Below are positions 1 through 7,218 of a stretch of 12,197 bases of DNA, in pieces. Source of the stretch: Bacteroidota bacterium (GTDB lineage Bacteria > Bacteroidota > Ignavibacteria > SZUA-365 > JAADGX01); assembly GCA_024276335.1 (NCBI GenBank), contig JAJRXL010000071.1:1-12197 (forward strand), read 5' to 3'. Each line of letters starts with the position of its first letter. The first letter of the stretch is position 1. The notes below the pieces were generated by a model that saw only the letters and a program-made list of their open reading frames with translations, was not told where the DNA came from and did no database searches. The position numbers were made by a program, and so were the translations under genes.

Positions 1-930
1 AGCGGGTTTGTTCAGGGAAGAGAGTTCCTTCTCTTTCTGGGCGACATCATTCTTGATGATGCTTTCTGTCTGGCTCCATAGGGTGTCATTACCGACAATG
101 GACTGCATCTGTTTAAGGAGTGCCGCTCCGTCGTCCTTTCGTCCCTTGGCGTTCAATTCCGCAACTAATGACGTGGCAAGCTGACTGTACTGGTTGGCAA
201 AATACCGGTACTGCATGATGCGCTGCTGGAGGCGTTGTTTTTCATCCTGTTGCTTGTTCAAAACGTCGTCGGATTGAACCTGGTAGGTTTTCAGGGCTTT
301 TGTTGCCTTGATGGCATATTCCCTGGCCTTGTCAAGGTCGCCGCTCTCGATGTATCCACGGGAAAGGTTGCCGAAAAGTTGGGACTGTTCGACAATGCCT
401 GCGGATTTCAAGACATCATCGCCGAGATAGGATTCCGCCTCTTTTGCCTTGCCATTCATGGCCAGTATCTGGGCGGTCTCCAGTTTGATTTGCACCGTGG
501 AATCAGGCGGGAGATCGAAGGTCAGGAGCTTCTTGTTGATTTCCAAAGCGATGTCGTTCTTACCCGTGGAAATGGCAGCGAGCTTGAGATAGTGCAGGTC
601 GTCCCGGTTGTATTGGTCGATTTCCTGTATATCGGAAAGCGCGGGTTGGGCTTTTGCAGGAATAGCCTGGTAGATGGCGCGGATGTCGGTCATGTTGTCC
701 TTCAGCCGGGCGCTGAGCAAAGCCGGATTATTCTGTAGCTCGGGGTCTTCGTTTTCCAGTTTCTTGATCGCTGCTTGCAAAGAGTCGTACCGGTCAGCGG
801 CGACCTTGAACTCCACCCAAGCATTTGAAACGAGCTTGCTTTCTTCCTGGCCCTGGGAGCCGCAGGAAGCCAGGAGGAAGACGGTTATGATCGTCAGAAA
901 AGGTTTCAGTGTTTTGATGGAAGAGAGCAT
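1..930 (-). CDS. TPR-like lipoprotein, 3' end beyond the left edge
   Basis: An open frame of 310 codons starts at ATG 930 and runs off the left edge without a stop. The start is supported by AAGGA at 938-942, seven bases upstream. The first 22 residues form a lipoprotein signal (basic start, hydrophobic core, LLAS before Cys23), so the mature protein is probably lipid-anchored in the envelope. The rest is helical. Segments at about residues 109-135, 145-170 and 183-212 resemble TPR helix pairs, the last containing GYIESGDLDKAREYA. A charged, Gln-rich stretch at about 215-245 may be coiled coil. The visible part stops at LNKPA, which resembles the 'GKPAPDF' lead-in of TlpA-like thioredoxin domains; a thioredoxin C-terminus is my inference only. 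It is divergent from the ABC exporter gene. The lipoprotein call is firm, the function unknown. Confidence 0.82.
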   Translation of the reverse strand, partial: MLSSIKTLKPFLTIITVFLLASCGSQGQEESKLVSNAWVEFKVAADRYDSLQAAIKKLENEDPELQNNPALLSARLKDNMTDIRAIYQAIPAKAQPALSDIQEIDQYNRDDLHYLKLAAISTGKNDIALEINKKLLTFDLPPDSTVQIKLETAQILAMNGKAKEAESYLGDDVLKSAGIVEQSQLFGNLSRGYIESGDLDKAREYAIKATKALKTYQVQSDDVLNKQQDEKQRLQQRIMQYRYFANQYSQLATSLVAELNAKGRKDDGAALLKQMQSIVGNDTLWSQTESIIKNDVAQKEKELSSLNKPA

Positions 931-1240
931 TCGTAGATCCTTGTTGTGGGTAGTTTTACTGAGCTGGATAAATCCGGCATACACGTTAGATGATTTACAT
1001 GGGGGTGTTGATTCACCCTCGCCGCAAAGTGCGAATCCCAAACTTCTATTATACTGGTATTTTTTGGTTTTTCAATGAGAAAATGCCTTCGGCGGGGGGT
1101 AAAAATTCATCGCATTGTTCCAAAGCCGAAAGACAGTTGAAAATGAGGGGGCGCGGAGAAACACTTCATGATGAATAATAGGGGGGTACTTTGTATCTTG
1201 AGAAGCGCTCCAGGTGCACTCCGGGTGCGCGGCATGAACA
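931..1240. other. Divergent intergenic region, no gene seen
   Basis: This 310-bp gap separates two divergently transcribed genes. On the minus side it holds the promoter above, a leader with a small hairpin (GGGTG / CACCC near 1000-1018) and the lipoprotein SD at 938-942. On the plus side the sequence upstream of 1241 has a TACTTTG at 1188-1194 that resembles a shortened Bacteroidota -7 box, but no good SD. Short open frames here have no recognisable protein features and I do not call them genes. Confidence 0.5.
1048..1075 (-). promoter_or_regulatory. Sigma70-like promoter for the lipoprotein gene
   Basis: On the minus strand TTGAAA (1075-1070) and TATAAT (1053-1048) are separated by 16 bases. 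The -10 is a perfect match and the -35 matches five of six positions. Transcription would start near 1041 and give a 5' leader of about 110 bases before the lipoprotein ATG. The spacer is A-rich, so a chance match is possible, and primary promoters in Bacteroidota usually follow a different consensus (TTTG / TAnnTTTG). Confidence 0.45.
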
Positions 1241-3070
1241 ATGAAATCTTTCTGGCGAATCACACGGTATATTTTCCCCTACCGCCTTCATCTGGGCGTA
1301 GCATCGTTTTTCATGATGCTGTTCGTCATTTTCAACATGGTGGCGGTTGTGCTCGTCATCCCGCTCATCAACGTTCTTTTTACCGCCGTGCCTGCCACGG
1401 CCACCCCTGTTCCGGATCCGGTAACGCTGGACAACTTCAAGGAAGCTGCTCTCGCGTACATGAACAACTGGATCAATTCCATGCCGCGGCTCGATGCGTT
1501 GCGGTACATCTGCCTTATTATTCTCGGAAGTTTCTTTTTCAAGAATTTCTTCCGGTACCTTCAGACGTACGTCATGGCTACCGCGGAGCAAGGAATTATC
1601 CGGGACCTGCGCCAAGACCTTTACGAGCATCTCCACCGGTTGTCGCTTTCGTACTTCACCGAAGCGCGGAAAGGGACACTGATGTCCCGCATCACCAACG
1701 ATGTCAGGATCGTCAACGACACCGTCATCGCCGTAATCAACAGCTTGTTTCGTGATCCGCCCCAGATCCTTTTCTACCTGGCGTTCTTATTCATCGTCAA
1801 CTGGCAGCTCACGCTCATCGTGATCCTGGTCATTCCCCTCACTGGCTTGATGCTGGCGCGTATTGCCGATTACCTGAAGCGCGAAAGCACCCGTCTCCAG
1901 GAAACCATGGCCGATCTCACGGCCATCCTGGACGAGACCCTTGCCGGAATGCGGATAGTCAAAGCCTTCTGCATGGAGAAATTCGAGATCAACAAGTTCA
2001 AGGCTTTCAACGAGCGGTACTACCGGACGTTCGTACGCATCGTGCGCAGGCGGGAATTGAGTTCGCCCCTGACGGAATTCATCAGCGTGTTGGTGGTGGT
2101 CGTCATCTTGTGGTTCATGGGAACGCTCATTTTTTCCGGCGATTCCGGTATTCCGCCCGGAGTTTTCGTGGCGTATATTTTTGCCATGCTCCAGATGCTG
2201 CAGCCGATGAAATTCTTCGGGCAGATGTTCGGCAGCCTGGGTGAGGGAATGGCGGGCGCGAAACGCGTCTTCGATCTCCTGGATATACAGCCCCGCATCA
2301 TGGACGCGACCGATGCCGTCGAACTCCAGGCGTTCAGGGACCGTATCGAATTTCATGACGTGGCATTCAAGTACGATACGAGCGATTACGTCCTTCGGGA
2401 TATCAACATGCTTATCAAGGTGGGCGAGGTCGTGGCGATCGTGGGGCCCAGCGGTGCGGGGAAGTCGACGCTCGTCGACCTTATCCCGCGATTCTATGAC
2501 GTCGTTCAGGGCTCTATTACCATCGATGGAATGGATGTGCGGCGGATACGCATCGAGTCGCTACGGGGCAAAATGGGTATCGTTACGCAGGAAACCATCC
2601 TCTTCAACGACACGGTCCGCAACAATATCGCTTATGGCGTTACGGATATCTCCCAGGAAGAACTGGAACGTGCGGCGCGGGCGGCCAACGCCCACGACTT
2701 CATCATGGCCTTTCCCAAGGGTTACGATACGGTTATCGGCGACCGGGGCGTAAAGATTTCCGGGGGCGAACGCCAGCGCATTTCCATTGCGCGAGCAATA
2801 CTGAAAAATCCTCCGATTCTCATCCTGGATGAAGCAACCAGTTCATTGGACACGGAATCCGAACAACTTGTCCAGGAAGCGATCGAAAACCTCATGCAGG
2901 GGCGAACGAGCATCGTTATTGCGCACCGGCTGTCCACGATCCGGCGCGCGGATCGGATATACGTATTGGACAAGGGAAGAATCGTCGAAACCGGGCGGCA
3001 CGAGGAATTGATGGAAAAAAGCGATGGCCTGTATCGGCGTCTCCATGATATGCAGTTTTCGAAAACGTGA
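1241..3070 (+). CDS. MsbA-like ABC exporter (fused membrane and ATPase domains)
   Basis: A 609-residue half-transporter expected to act as an inner-membrane homodimer that moves lipids or other amphipathic substrates outward. The N-terminal ~330 residues carry six predicted membrane helices of the type-1 exporter fold. The ATPase domain has an A-loop Tyr378, Walker A GPSGAGKST (402-410), Q-loop Gln450, signature ISGGERQ (507-513), Walker B ILILDEATSSLD with Asp530 and Glu531, and H-loop His562. All catalytic residues are present, so it should be active. ATG 1241 is the first in-frame start after a stop at 1235-1237; no strong SD precedes it. The O-antigen-ligase-like gene 86 bp downstream favours a role in exporting lipid A-like or lipid-linked glycan precursors, but peptide or drug export cannot be excluded from sequence. 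Confidence 0.93.
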   Translation: MKSFWRITRYIFPYRLHLGVASFFMMLFVIFNMVAVVLVIPLINVLFTAVPATATPVPDPVTLDNFKEAALAYMNNWINSMPRLDALRYICLIILGSFFFKNFFRYLQTYVMATAEQGIIRDLRQDLYEHLHRLSLSYFTEARKGTLMSRITNDVRIVNDTVIAVINSLFRDPPQILFYLAFLFIVNWQLTLIVILVIPLTGLMLARIADYLKRESTRLQETMADLTAILDETLAGMRIVKAFCMEKFEINKFKAFNERYYRTFVRIVRRRELSSPLTEFISVLVVVVILWFMGTLIFSGDSGIPPGVFVAYIFAMLQMLQPMKFFGQMFGSLGEGMAGAKRVFDLLDIQPRIMDATDAVELQAFRDRIEFHDVAFKYDTSDYVLRDINMLIKVGEVVAIVGPSGAGKSTLVDLIPRFYDVVQGSITIDGMDVRRIRIESLRGKMGIVTQETILFNDTVRNNIAYGVTDISQEELERAARAANAHDFIMAFPKGYDTVIGDRGVKISGGERQRISIARAILKNPPILILDEATSSLDTESEQLVQEAIENLMQGRTSIVIAHRLSTIRRADRIYVLDKGRIVETGRHEELMEKSDGLYRRLHDMQFSKT

Positions 3071-3126
3071 TGGGGCACCGTGCGGCGGCGCTTCATGAAC
3101 GAACATGCCGGAAGGATCCCCGATGA
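3070..3126 (+). CDS. Possible 18-codon linking ORF
   Basis: An 18-codon frame starts at ATG 3070, overlapping the ABC gene's stop as TGATG. It ends with TGA 3124-3126, which overlaps the next small start as ATGA. It could keep ribosomes moving between the two large genes. There is no recognisable protein sequence and no separate SD, so it may be chance. It is listed because it completes a chain of overlapping frames across the gap. Confidence 0.15.
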   Translation: MGHRAAALHERTCRKDPR

Positions 3127-3164
3127 CAGCTTATTACGTAGTGATCATCTTCGCAAATGACTGA
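3123..3164 (+). CDS. Possible 13-residue leader peptide before the ligase gene
   Basis: The frame MTAYYVVIIFAND starts at ATG 3123, six bases after GGAAGGA (3110-3116), the best SD in this part of the window. Its TGA (3162-3164) lies just inside the ligase gene, whose ATG is at 3157, giving an eight-base overlap. The ligase start itself has no SD at proper spacing. This arrangement fits translational coupling, where ribosomes finishing the short frame reinitiate on the ligase. It could also be accidental, with the SD serving the ligase poorly at a distance of 40 bases. Confidence 0.3.
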   Translation: MTAYYVVIIFAND

Positions 3165-4365
3165 AACCGCGGTGGCTTTGAAACCGATTTCTCCCTGGCT
3201 CCGGCGTTCCTTTGCCGTGGCGGTAGTGATCCAGGTGGCAGGCATGCTGGTGTCTATCGCGCTGTCTTCGCTCGCCTTTGCGGTTGCCTGCGTGTTGTTC
3301 CTGGTCATGGCCTATCGGGATCGAAGCATCATCGCGCGGACCGGCCTGGAACTGCCCTTCGGGCTGTATCTCCTGGCTGTGCTTCTCATGTGTATCTTTG
3401 CCCTCTATCCCGGCGAAGCATTTTACACTTCCCGCCGTGTGCTCCTGCTTGCCGTCGTGTATTTCATACCGGTCGCTTTTCCGGACAAAGAAGCAATACT
3501 GCGTTTTCTCCGCGTGTTATTGCTGGCAGCAGCGATTTTTTCCGTCGTGGAAATTGTCCTCTTTTATTTCAACACCCAGGACCGCCTTGCAATTTTCCAG
3601 CACTACATGACCTCGGCCGGTATCAAGATGCTGCTGCTCTTGCTGTTCATTCCTCAAGCGTTGAAACCCGGTATGTCCGTTCGCGAGCGATCGGGATGGC
3701 TTGCCGCGCTGCTTCCCATCGTGTTTTCCCTGGTCCTCACCGAGACGCGCAGCGCCTGGTTGGGATTCCTGGTGGGCCTGGTGGTGATCGGTATCCTGGA
3801 ATACCGCAGCGCCATCGCCGTACTTGCCGTGATACTGGTCGTGTTTTTCGTGGCGGCGCCGCCCAAGCTCATGGAACGCGTGAGCCACATGTTCACGACG
3901 TCGACGGAAGCGGCGAAGAAAACCGCCACGGTTGGAAGCAACATGAGCCGGATTCGCATGATACGGACGGGGTTCCGGATATGGCAGGATTATCCTTTAA
4001 CGGGCGTGGGCGATGCGCACATGTGCGAGATCTACCGGCGGTACGTTCCTCATCCGGAGGACCCTGCGGAAGGATGCCACTTGCACAACACCTACGTTCA
4101 TATCCTGGCGACACACGGCGCACTGGGAGCGGCTGCGGTGCTTTTCATGTTCTTCATGATCGGAAAAATGGAATGGAAGCTCTGGCGCCGGTATCGACGG
4201 AACCTGCGCGGGACACTTGCACTGGGCGCCCTCGCGGCATTTATCGGTTTCCTGGTTGCGGGCCTTGCGGAGTATAATTTCGGGGACCATGAAATTCTCG
4301 TTCTCCTATGGATGACGGTGGGATTGTGCGTTATTGCAGGCAGCATGAAATATCCAGGGTCGTGA
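3157..4365 (+). CDS. O-antigen ligase / Wzy-like polytopic membrane protein
   Basis: A 402-residue protein with about ten to twelve hydrophobic segments, typical of the WaaL/Wzy_C family that transfers or polymerises lipid-linked glycans on the periplasmic face of the inner membrane. Family features visible: TETRSAWLGF with Arg198 in a membrane segment, the loop motif with MSRIRMIRTGFRIWQDYPLTGVG-like order at about 267-289, and HLHNTYVH (308-315) followed by ATHGALGA, the His-rich periplasmic loop region. Length is normal for the family. ATG 3157 is the first in-frame start after the stop at 3142-3144. It follows the ABC exporter and is probably cotranscribed with it. Whether it is a ligase, a polymerase or another glycosyl-carrier enzyme cannot be settled here. 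Confidence 0.85.
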   Translation: MTETAVALKPISPWLRRSFAVAVVIQVAGMLVSIALSSLAFAVACVLFLVMAYRDRSIIARTGLELPFGLYLLAVLLMCIFALYPGEAFYTSRRVLLLAVVYFIPVAFPDKEAILRFLRVLLLAAAIFSVVEIVLFYFNTQDRLAIFQHYMTSAGIKMLLLLLFIPQALKPGMSVRERSGWLAALLPIVFSLVLTETRSAWLGFLVGLVVIGILEYRSAIAVLAVILVVFFVAAPPKLMERVSHMFTTSTEAAKKTATVGSNMSRIRMIRTGFRIWQDYPLTGVGDAHMCEIYRRYVPHPEDPAEGCHLHNTYVHILATHGALGAAAVLFMFFMIGKMEWKLWRRYRRNLRGTLALGALAAFIGFLVAGLAEYNFGDHEILVLLWMTVGLCVIAGSMKYPGS

Positions 4366-4558
4366 ACAACAAGGGTGATGCAAGAATATTGCGTGGAGTT
4401 GTTTTCTATCCTGATTCCTTTCAATTTGCCGAAGGTGGAACAATTTTCCGACCACGGTGTCGATAAGAATACAGAAGCAGGTTGGACATTGACGAAGAGA
4501 TCAAAACAGCAGAGTGGCAAAGCAATGGAAAGCTATCCCCTTTTCTGTGATTTTTCGT

Positions 4559-4635
4559 GCCGGTATGCCGGCTTTGGAAACCCGGATGCCACGGGTGCTT
4601 GCAGACGTGAAGTGGCGGTTTGGTGCCACAAAGCC
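4559..4635. repeat. Nested inverted repeats / structured element
   Basis: Three nested helices can be drawn. GGCTTTG (4570-4576) pairs with CAAAGCC (4629-4635), AAACC (4578-4582) with GGTTT (4617-4621), and GCCAC (4588-4592) with GTGGC (4612-4616), closing a 19-base loop. The inner two are contiguous on the 3' side, with a five-base bulge on the 5' side. A competing hairpin, GCCGG (4559-4563) with CCGGC (4568-4572), overlaps the outer arm, so the two folds exclude each other. No T-tract follows, so it is not a standard terminator. It could be a REP-like interspersed element or the core of an RNA. Confidence 0.4.
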
Positions 4636-4703
4636 AAGGTGTTCCATCCCAAGCATGCGCACTGCCTGTTCAGGAAAAAATCCTCCTCACGGGCCCCCTC
4701 AAG

Positions 4704-4729
4704 TTGATGGGCGCTCCTTCATTTATATT
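4704..4729 (+). promoter_or_regulatory. Weak promoter-like sequence before the CNNM gene
   Basis: TTGATG (4704-4709) and TATATT (4724-4729) lie 27 bases before the next start. The -10-like box matches sigma70 at five of six positions, but the 14-base spacer is short and the Bacteroidota box TAnnTTTG is only partly matched. It is the only AT-rich promoter-like block near this start. Confidence 0.25.
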
Positions 4730-4755
4730 GAACGACGAACGAGCGTGGTGACATC

Positions 4756-5793
4756 ATGGAACTGCTGATTGTCATCACGGCGGTCGTTCTCGTTCTTTCC
4801 TTCCTTTCTTCCTTCGTGGAAGCCGCGCTTTTTTCCACTTCAGAACACGCGGTGGCCAAGCTGGCGGACGAAGGCTCGCGCAAGGCAAAGACGTTGCTCA
4901 AGATCAAGCAGGATATCCACCGCTCGATCTCCGCCATCGTCATCCTTAACAACATCTCCAACATCGGCGGCGCGTTTCTCATCGGGCTTCTCTCGCAGCG
5001 GGTGTTTGATTCCGTCGGGATCGGGATATTCTCCGGCGTGCTGACGTTCATGATCATTCTCTTCGCCGAGATCACCCCCAAGACGATTGGCGAGCGTCAT
5101 GCGCTGAAAGTATCCCTGTTCTTTGCCCGCACGGTTTTGAACCTCACAATCCTGTTGCAACCGGTGATCTCCGTCATCGATTTTATCCTTCGCCCCTTGA
5201 CCAAGGGGGAGACGGTCCACCCGGATATCACCGAGGATGACATTACGTTTCTCACGCGCCTTGGAAAAATCAAAGGCAGTATCGATGAACACGAGTTGCG
5301 ATTGATTTCCCGCATCTTCAGTTTGAACGATACCACGGCCTCCCAGATCATGACCCCCAGGACCGTGGTGTTTGCCTTCCAGGCTGAGACGCTGATCAAG
5401 GATGCACTCGAACTGGTGAGAGACAAGCCCTACAGTCGCATCCCCTTGTACCAGGACGACATGGATGATATCATCGGCGTGGTGTACCTCCGGGATATCC
5501 TGTTTGCAAGCATCGAGGGAAAAGGAAACTCACCAATCCGGTCCCTGCAAAAGGAGATTTTATTCGTGCCGGAAACGGTGAAAGCCGCCGACTTATTGAC
5601 CTTGTTTCAAAAGGACCGCGAACACCTTGCGGTGGTCGTCGATGAATACGGCGGTACCGCGGGGGTCATATCGCTCGAAGACGTTCTCGAAGTCGTGGTC
5701 GGTGAAATCGTGGACGAGTTCGACCGCGACGTCGACCTGCGCGTAAAAGCTCGCACCCAAAGCGAAATGAAGAACCTTCGCAAGGAAGAATAG
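4756..5793 (+). CDS. CNNM/CorC-family membrane protein with CBS pair, short form
   Basis: A 345-residue protein of the DUF21/CNNM family (HlyC/CorC 'hemolysin-like'), members of which transport or regulate Mg2+ and other divalent cations. Residues 1 to ~150 form the DUF21 membrane domain, with SSFVEAALFS near residue 20 and the signature AEITPKTIGER (about 104-114). A CBS pair follows: MTPR at 199-202 opens the first domain and DEYGGTAGVISLEDVLEVVVGEI (from 296) ends the second. The protein stops about 30 residues later, so the ~80-residue CorC_HlyC domain usually present is missing. No good SD is seen. The older 'hemolysin' name should not be taken as function. The short end looks natural, because the reading frame is intact to the TAG. 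Confidence 0.9.
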   Translation: MELLIVITAVVLVLSFLSSFVEAALFSTSEHAVAKLADEGSRKAKTLLKIKQDIHRSISAIVILNNISNIGGAFLIGLLSQRVFDSVGIGIFSGVLTFMIILFAEITPKTIGERHALKVSLFFARTVLNLTILLQPVISVIDFILRPLTKGETVHPDITEDDITFLTRLGKIKGSIDEHELRLISRIFSLNDTTASQIMTPRTVVFAFQAETLIKDALELVRDKPYSRIPLYQDDMDDIIGVVYLRDILFASIEGKGNSPIRSLQKEILFVPETVKAADLLTLFQKDREHLAVVVDEYGGTAGVISLEDVLEVVVGEIVDEFDRDVDLRVKARTQSEMKNLRKEE

Positions 5794-5838
5794 ACCCGAA
5801 ACGATTGATATTTCTCTTCACAACGACGTGAATCATCC

Positions 5839-7170
5839 ATGCACATCAGGCGTAATTTCTATCTGCTGTTCCTTCTGTTGATCGCCGGAGTAACGGCCTC
5901 GGCTCAACCGGAGCTGCTACGGTGCGGGCCCATGGTGTGTTACTCGGAGATGCGGGAAGCGCTCCTCTGGGTACAAACCAATGAACCTGCGGAAGTCTAT
6001 GTGCGGTACTGGGAAAAAGGAAGCCCGGGAAAATCGCACGTTACCAATCGAGTCAGGACCTGGAAGGAGGACGCGTTTACTGCAAAGATCGTCGCCGATA
6101 CGGTCGAACCGGGTAGGCAGTACGAGTACGAGCTATACATCAACGGGTATCTTGTCGAGCGCCCGTATCCATTGGAATTCCAGACGCAGGTCCTGTGGCA
6201 ATGGCGCACTGATCCACCGCCGGTGAAAATCGCGGTGGGGAGTTGCGCCTACATCAACGATCACCCGTATGATCGTCCGGGAAAACCCTACGGCGGCGAT
6301 TACAAGATATTCAGCAGCATGTACAAAAAGCATCCGGATATGATGTTGTGGCTCGGCGACAACATGTACCTGCGGGAACCCGACTGGAACACCTGGACGG
6401 GGATTACGTACCGCTACACCCACGACCGGTCGATTCCGGAGATGCAGCCCTTCCTCGGATCGGTTCACCACTATGCCATCTGGGATGACCACGACTTTGG
6501 ACCGAACAACAGCGACCGGGGGTTGTGGAACAAGGACATGACCTTGGAAGCGTTCAAGTTGTTCTGGGGGAACCCTTCGTTCGGCGTGAATGGAAGGCCT
6601 GGTATTACGACCACGTTTCAGTGGAGCGACGTCCAGTTCTTTCTCCTCGACAACCGGTACAACCGGACGCCGAACCGGCGCAGGACGGGTCCGCGTACGA
6701 TTCTCGGCGAGGAGCAATTCGAGTGGTTGGTCGACGCCCTGGTTTCCAGCCAGGCCACGTTCAAGATTATTGCTATCGGCGGGCAGGTATTGAATCCCGT
6801 TTCCCGGTACGAGAACTACGCGACGTATCCAGAGGAACGGAACCGCCTCATCCAGGCGATCACGAAAGAGCAGGTGCGCGGTGTGCTCTTCCTGACCGGT
6901 GATCGCCATCATACGGAATTGACCGCTCTCCCGCGGGCCGGCAGCTATACCTTGTACGATCTCACGGTTTCTCCCCTCACCTCGGGTTCCCATGATGCGA
7001 GCAAAGAAGCTAATTACCTCCGTGTACCCGGAACGCTGGTAGGGGAACAAAACTTTGCCGTTCTTGAAATAACCGGGCCCAGGAAAAACCGGGTCATGAC
7101 GATACGCATCTATGATGTCGACGGTAAGGAATTGTGGAACCGGGTCGTCAAGGCGAAGGATTTGCGCTGA
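5839..7170 (+). CDS. Secreted PhoD-like metallophosphatase
   Basis: A 443-residue protein with a signal peptide (hydrophobic core LLFLLLIAGV, cleavage likely after ASA near residue 22), so periplasmic or exported. Residues ~25-120 form the PhoD-type N-terminal beta domain. The metallophosphatase domain follows with VGSCAYIND (134-142), LGDN (Asp174, Asn175), WDDHDFGPN (Trp215, Asp216, Asp217, His218, Asp219), LLDNRYNR (from 269) and TGDRHHTEL (Asp355, His357, His358). These are the expected metal-site motifs, so it should hydrolyse phosphoesters; the substrate is unknown and may be a mono- or diester. It lies 45 bp after the CNNM gene on the same strand, possibly cotranscribed, and converges with the symporter gene. 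There is no type IX sorting domain. Confidence 0.9.
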   Translation: MHIRRNFYLLFLLLIAGVTASAQPELLRCGPMVCYSEMREALLWVQTNEPAEVYVRYWEKGSPGKSHVTNRVRTWKEDAFTAKIVADTVEPGRQYEYELYINGYLVERPYPLEFQTQVLWQWRTDPPPVKIAVGSCAYINDHPYDRPGKPYGGDYKIFSSMYKKHPDMMLWLGDNMYLREPDWNTWTGITYRYTHDRSIPEMQPFLGSVHHYAIWDDHDFGPNNSDRGLWNKDMTLEAFKLFWGNPSFGVNGRPGITTTFQWSDVQFFLLDNRYNRTPNRRRTGPRTILGEEQFEWLVDALVSSQATFKIIAIGGQVLNPVSRYENYATYPEERNRLIQAITKEQVRGVLFLTGDRHHTELTALPRAGSYTLYDLTVSPLTSGSHDASKEANYLRVPGTLVGEQNFAVLEITGPRKNRVMTIRIYDVDGKELWNRVVKAKDLR

Positions 7171-7218
7171 AACCCGCGGAGGGAAAGAACGCGGACGACG
7201 TGCAACCCCACTTGAGAT

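Larger units (their letters stand above)
4366..4755. other. 390-bp region without a convincing gene
   Basis: Two overlapping plus-strand open frames (4375-4707 and 4514-4768) lie here, but neither has an SD, a recognisable domain or a plausible composition, and the second runs into the next gene's start. The left half (4366-4555) is AT-richer and featureless to me. The middle holds the nested inverted repeats described separately. The right end (4690-4755) holds a weak promoter-like sequence for the next gene. The region may be an interspersed non-coding repeat, a small RNA or a decayed gene. Confidence 0.5.

Noticed and set aside
3390..4277. A 295-codon plus-strand frame inside the ligase gene
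   Set aside because: It overlaps the polytopic ligase frame, and its product has no membrane helices or known motifs.
4375..4768. Two overlapping plus-strand frames in the 390-bp gap
   Set aside because: There is no SD and no domain; the second frame overlaps the CNNM start. Inverted repeats through both frames fit non-coding DNA better.
6133..7050. A 305-codon minus-strand frame within the phosphatase gene
   Set aside because: It is antisense to a gene with all metallophosphatase motifs and has no recognisable features of its own.
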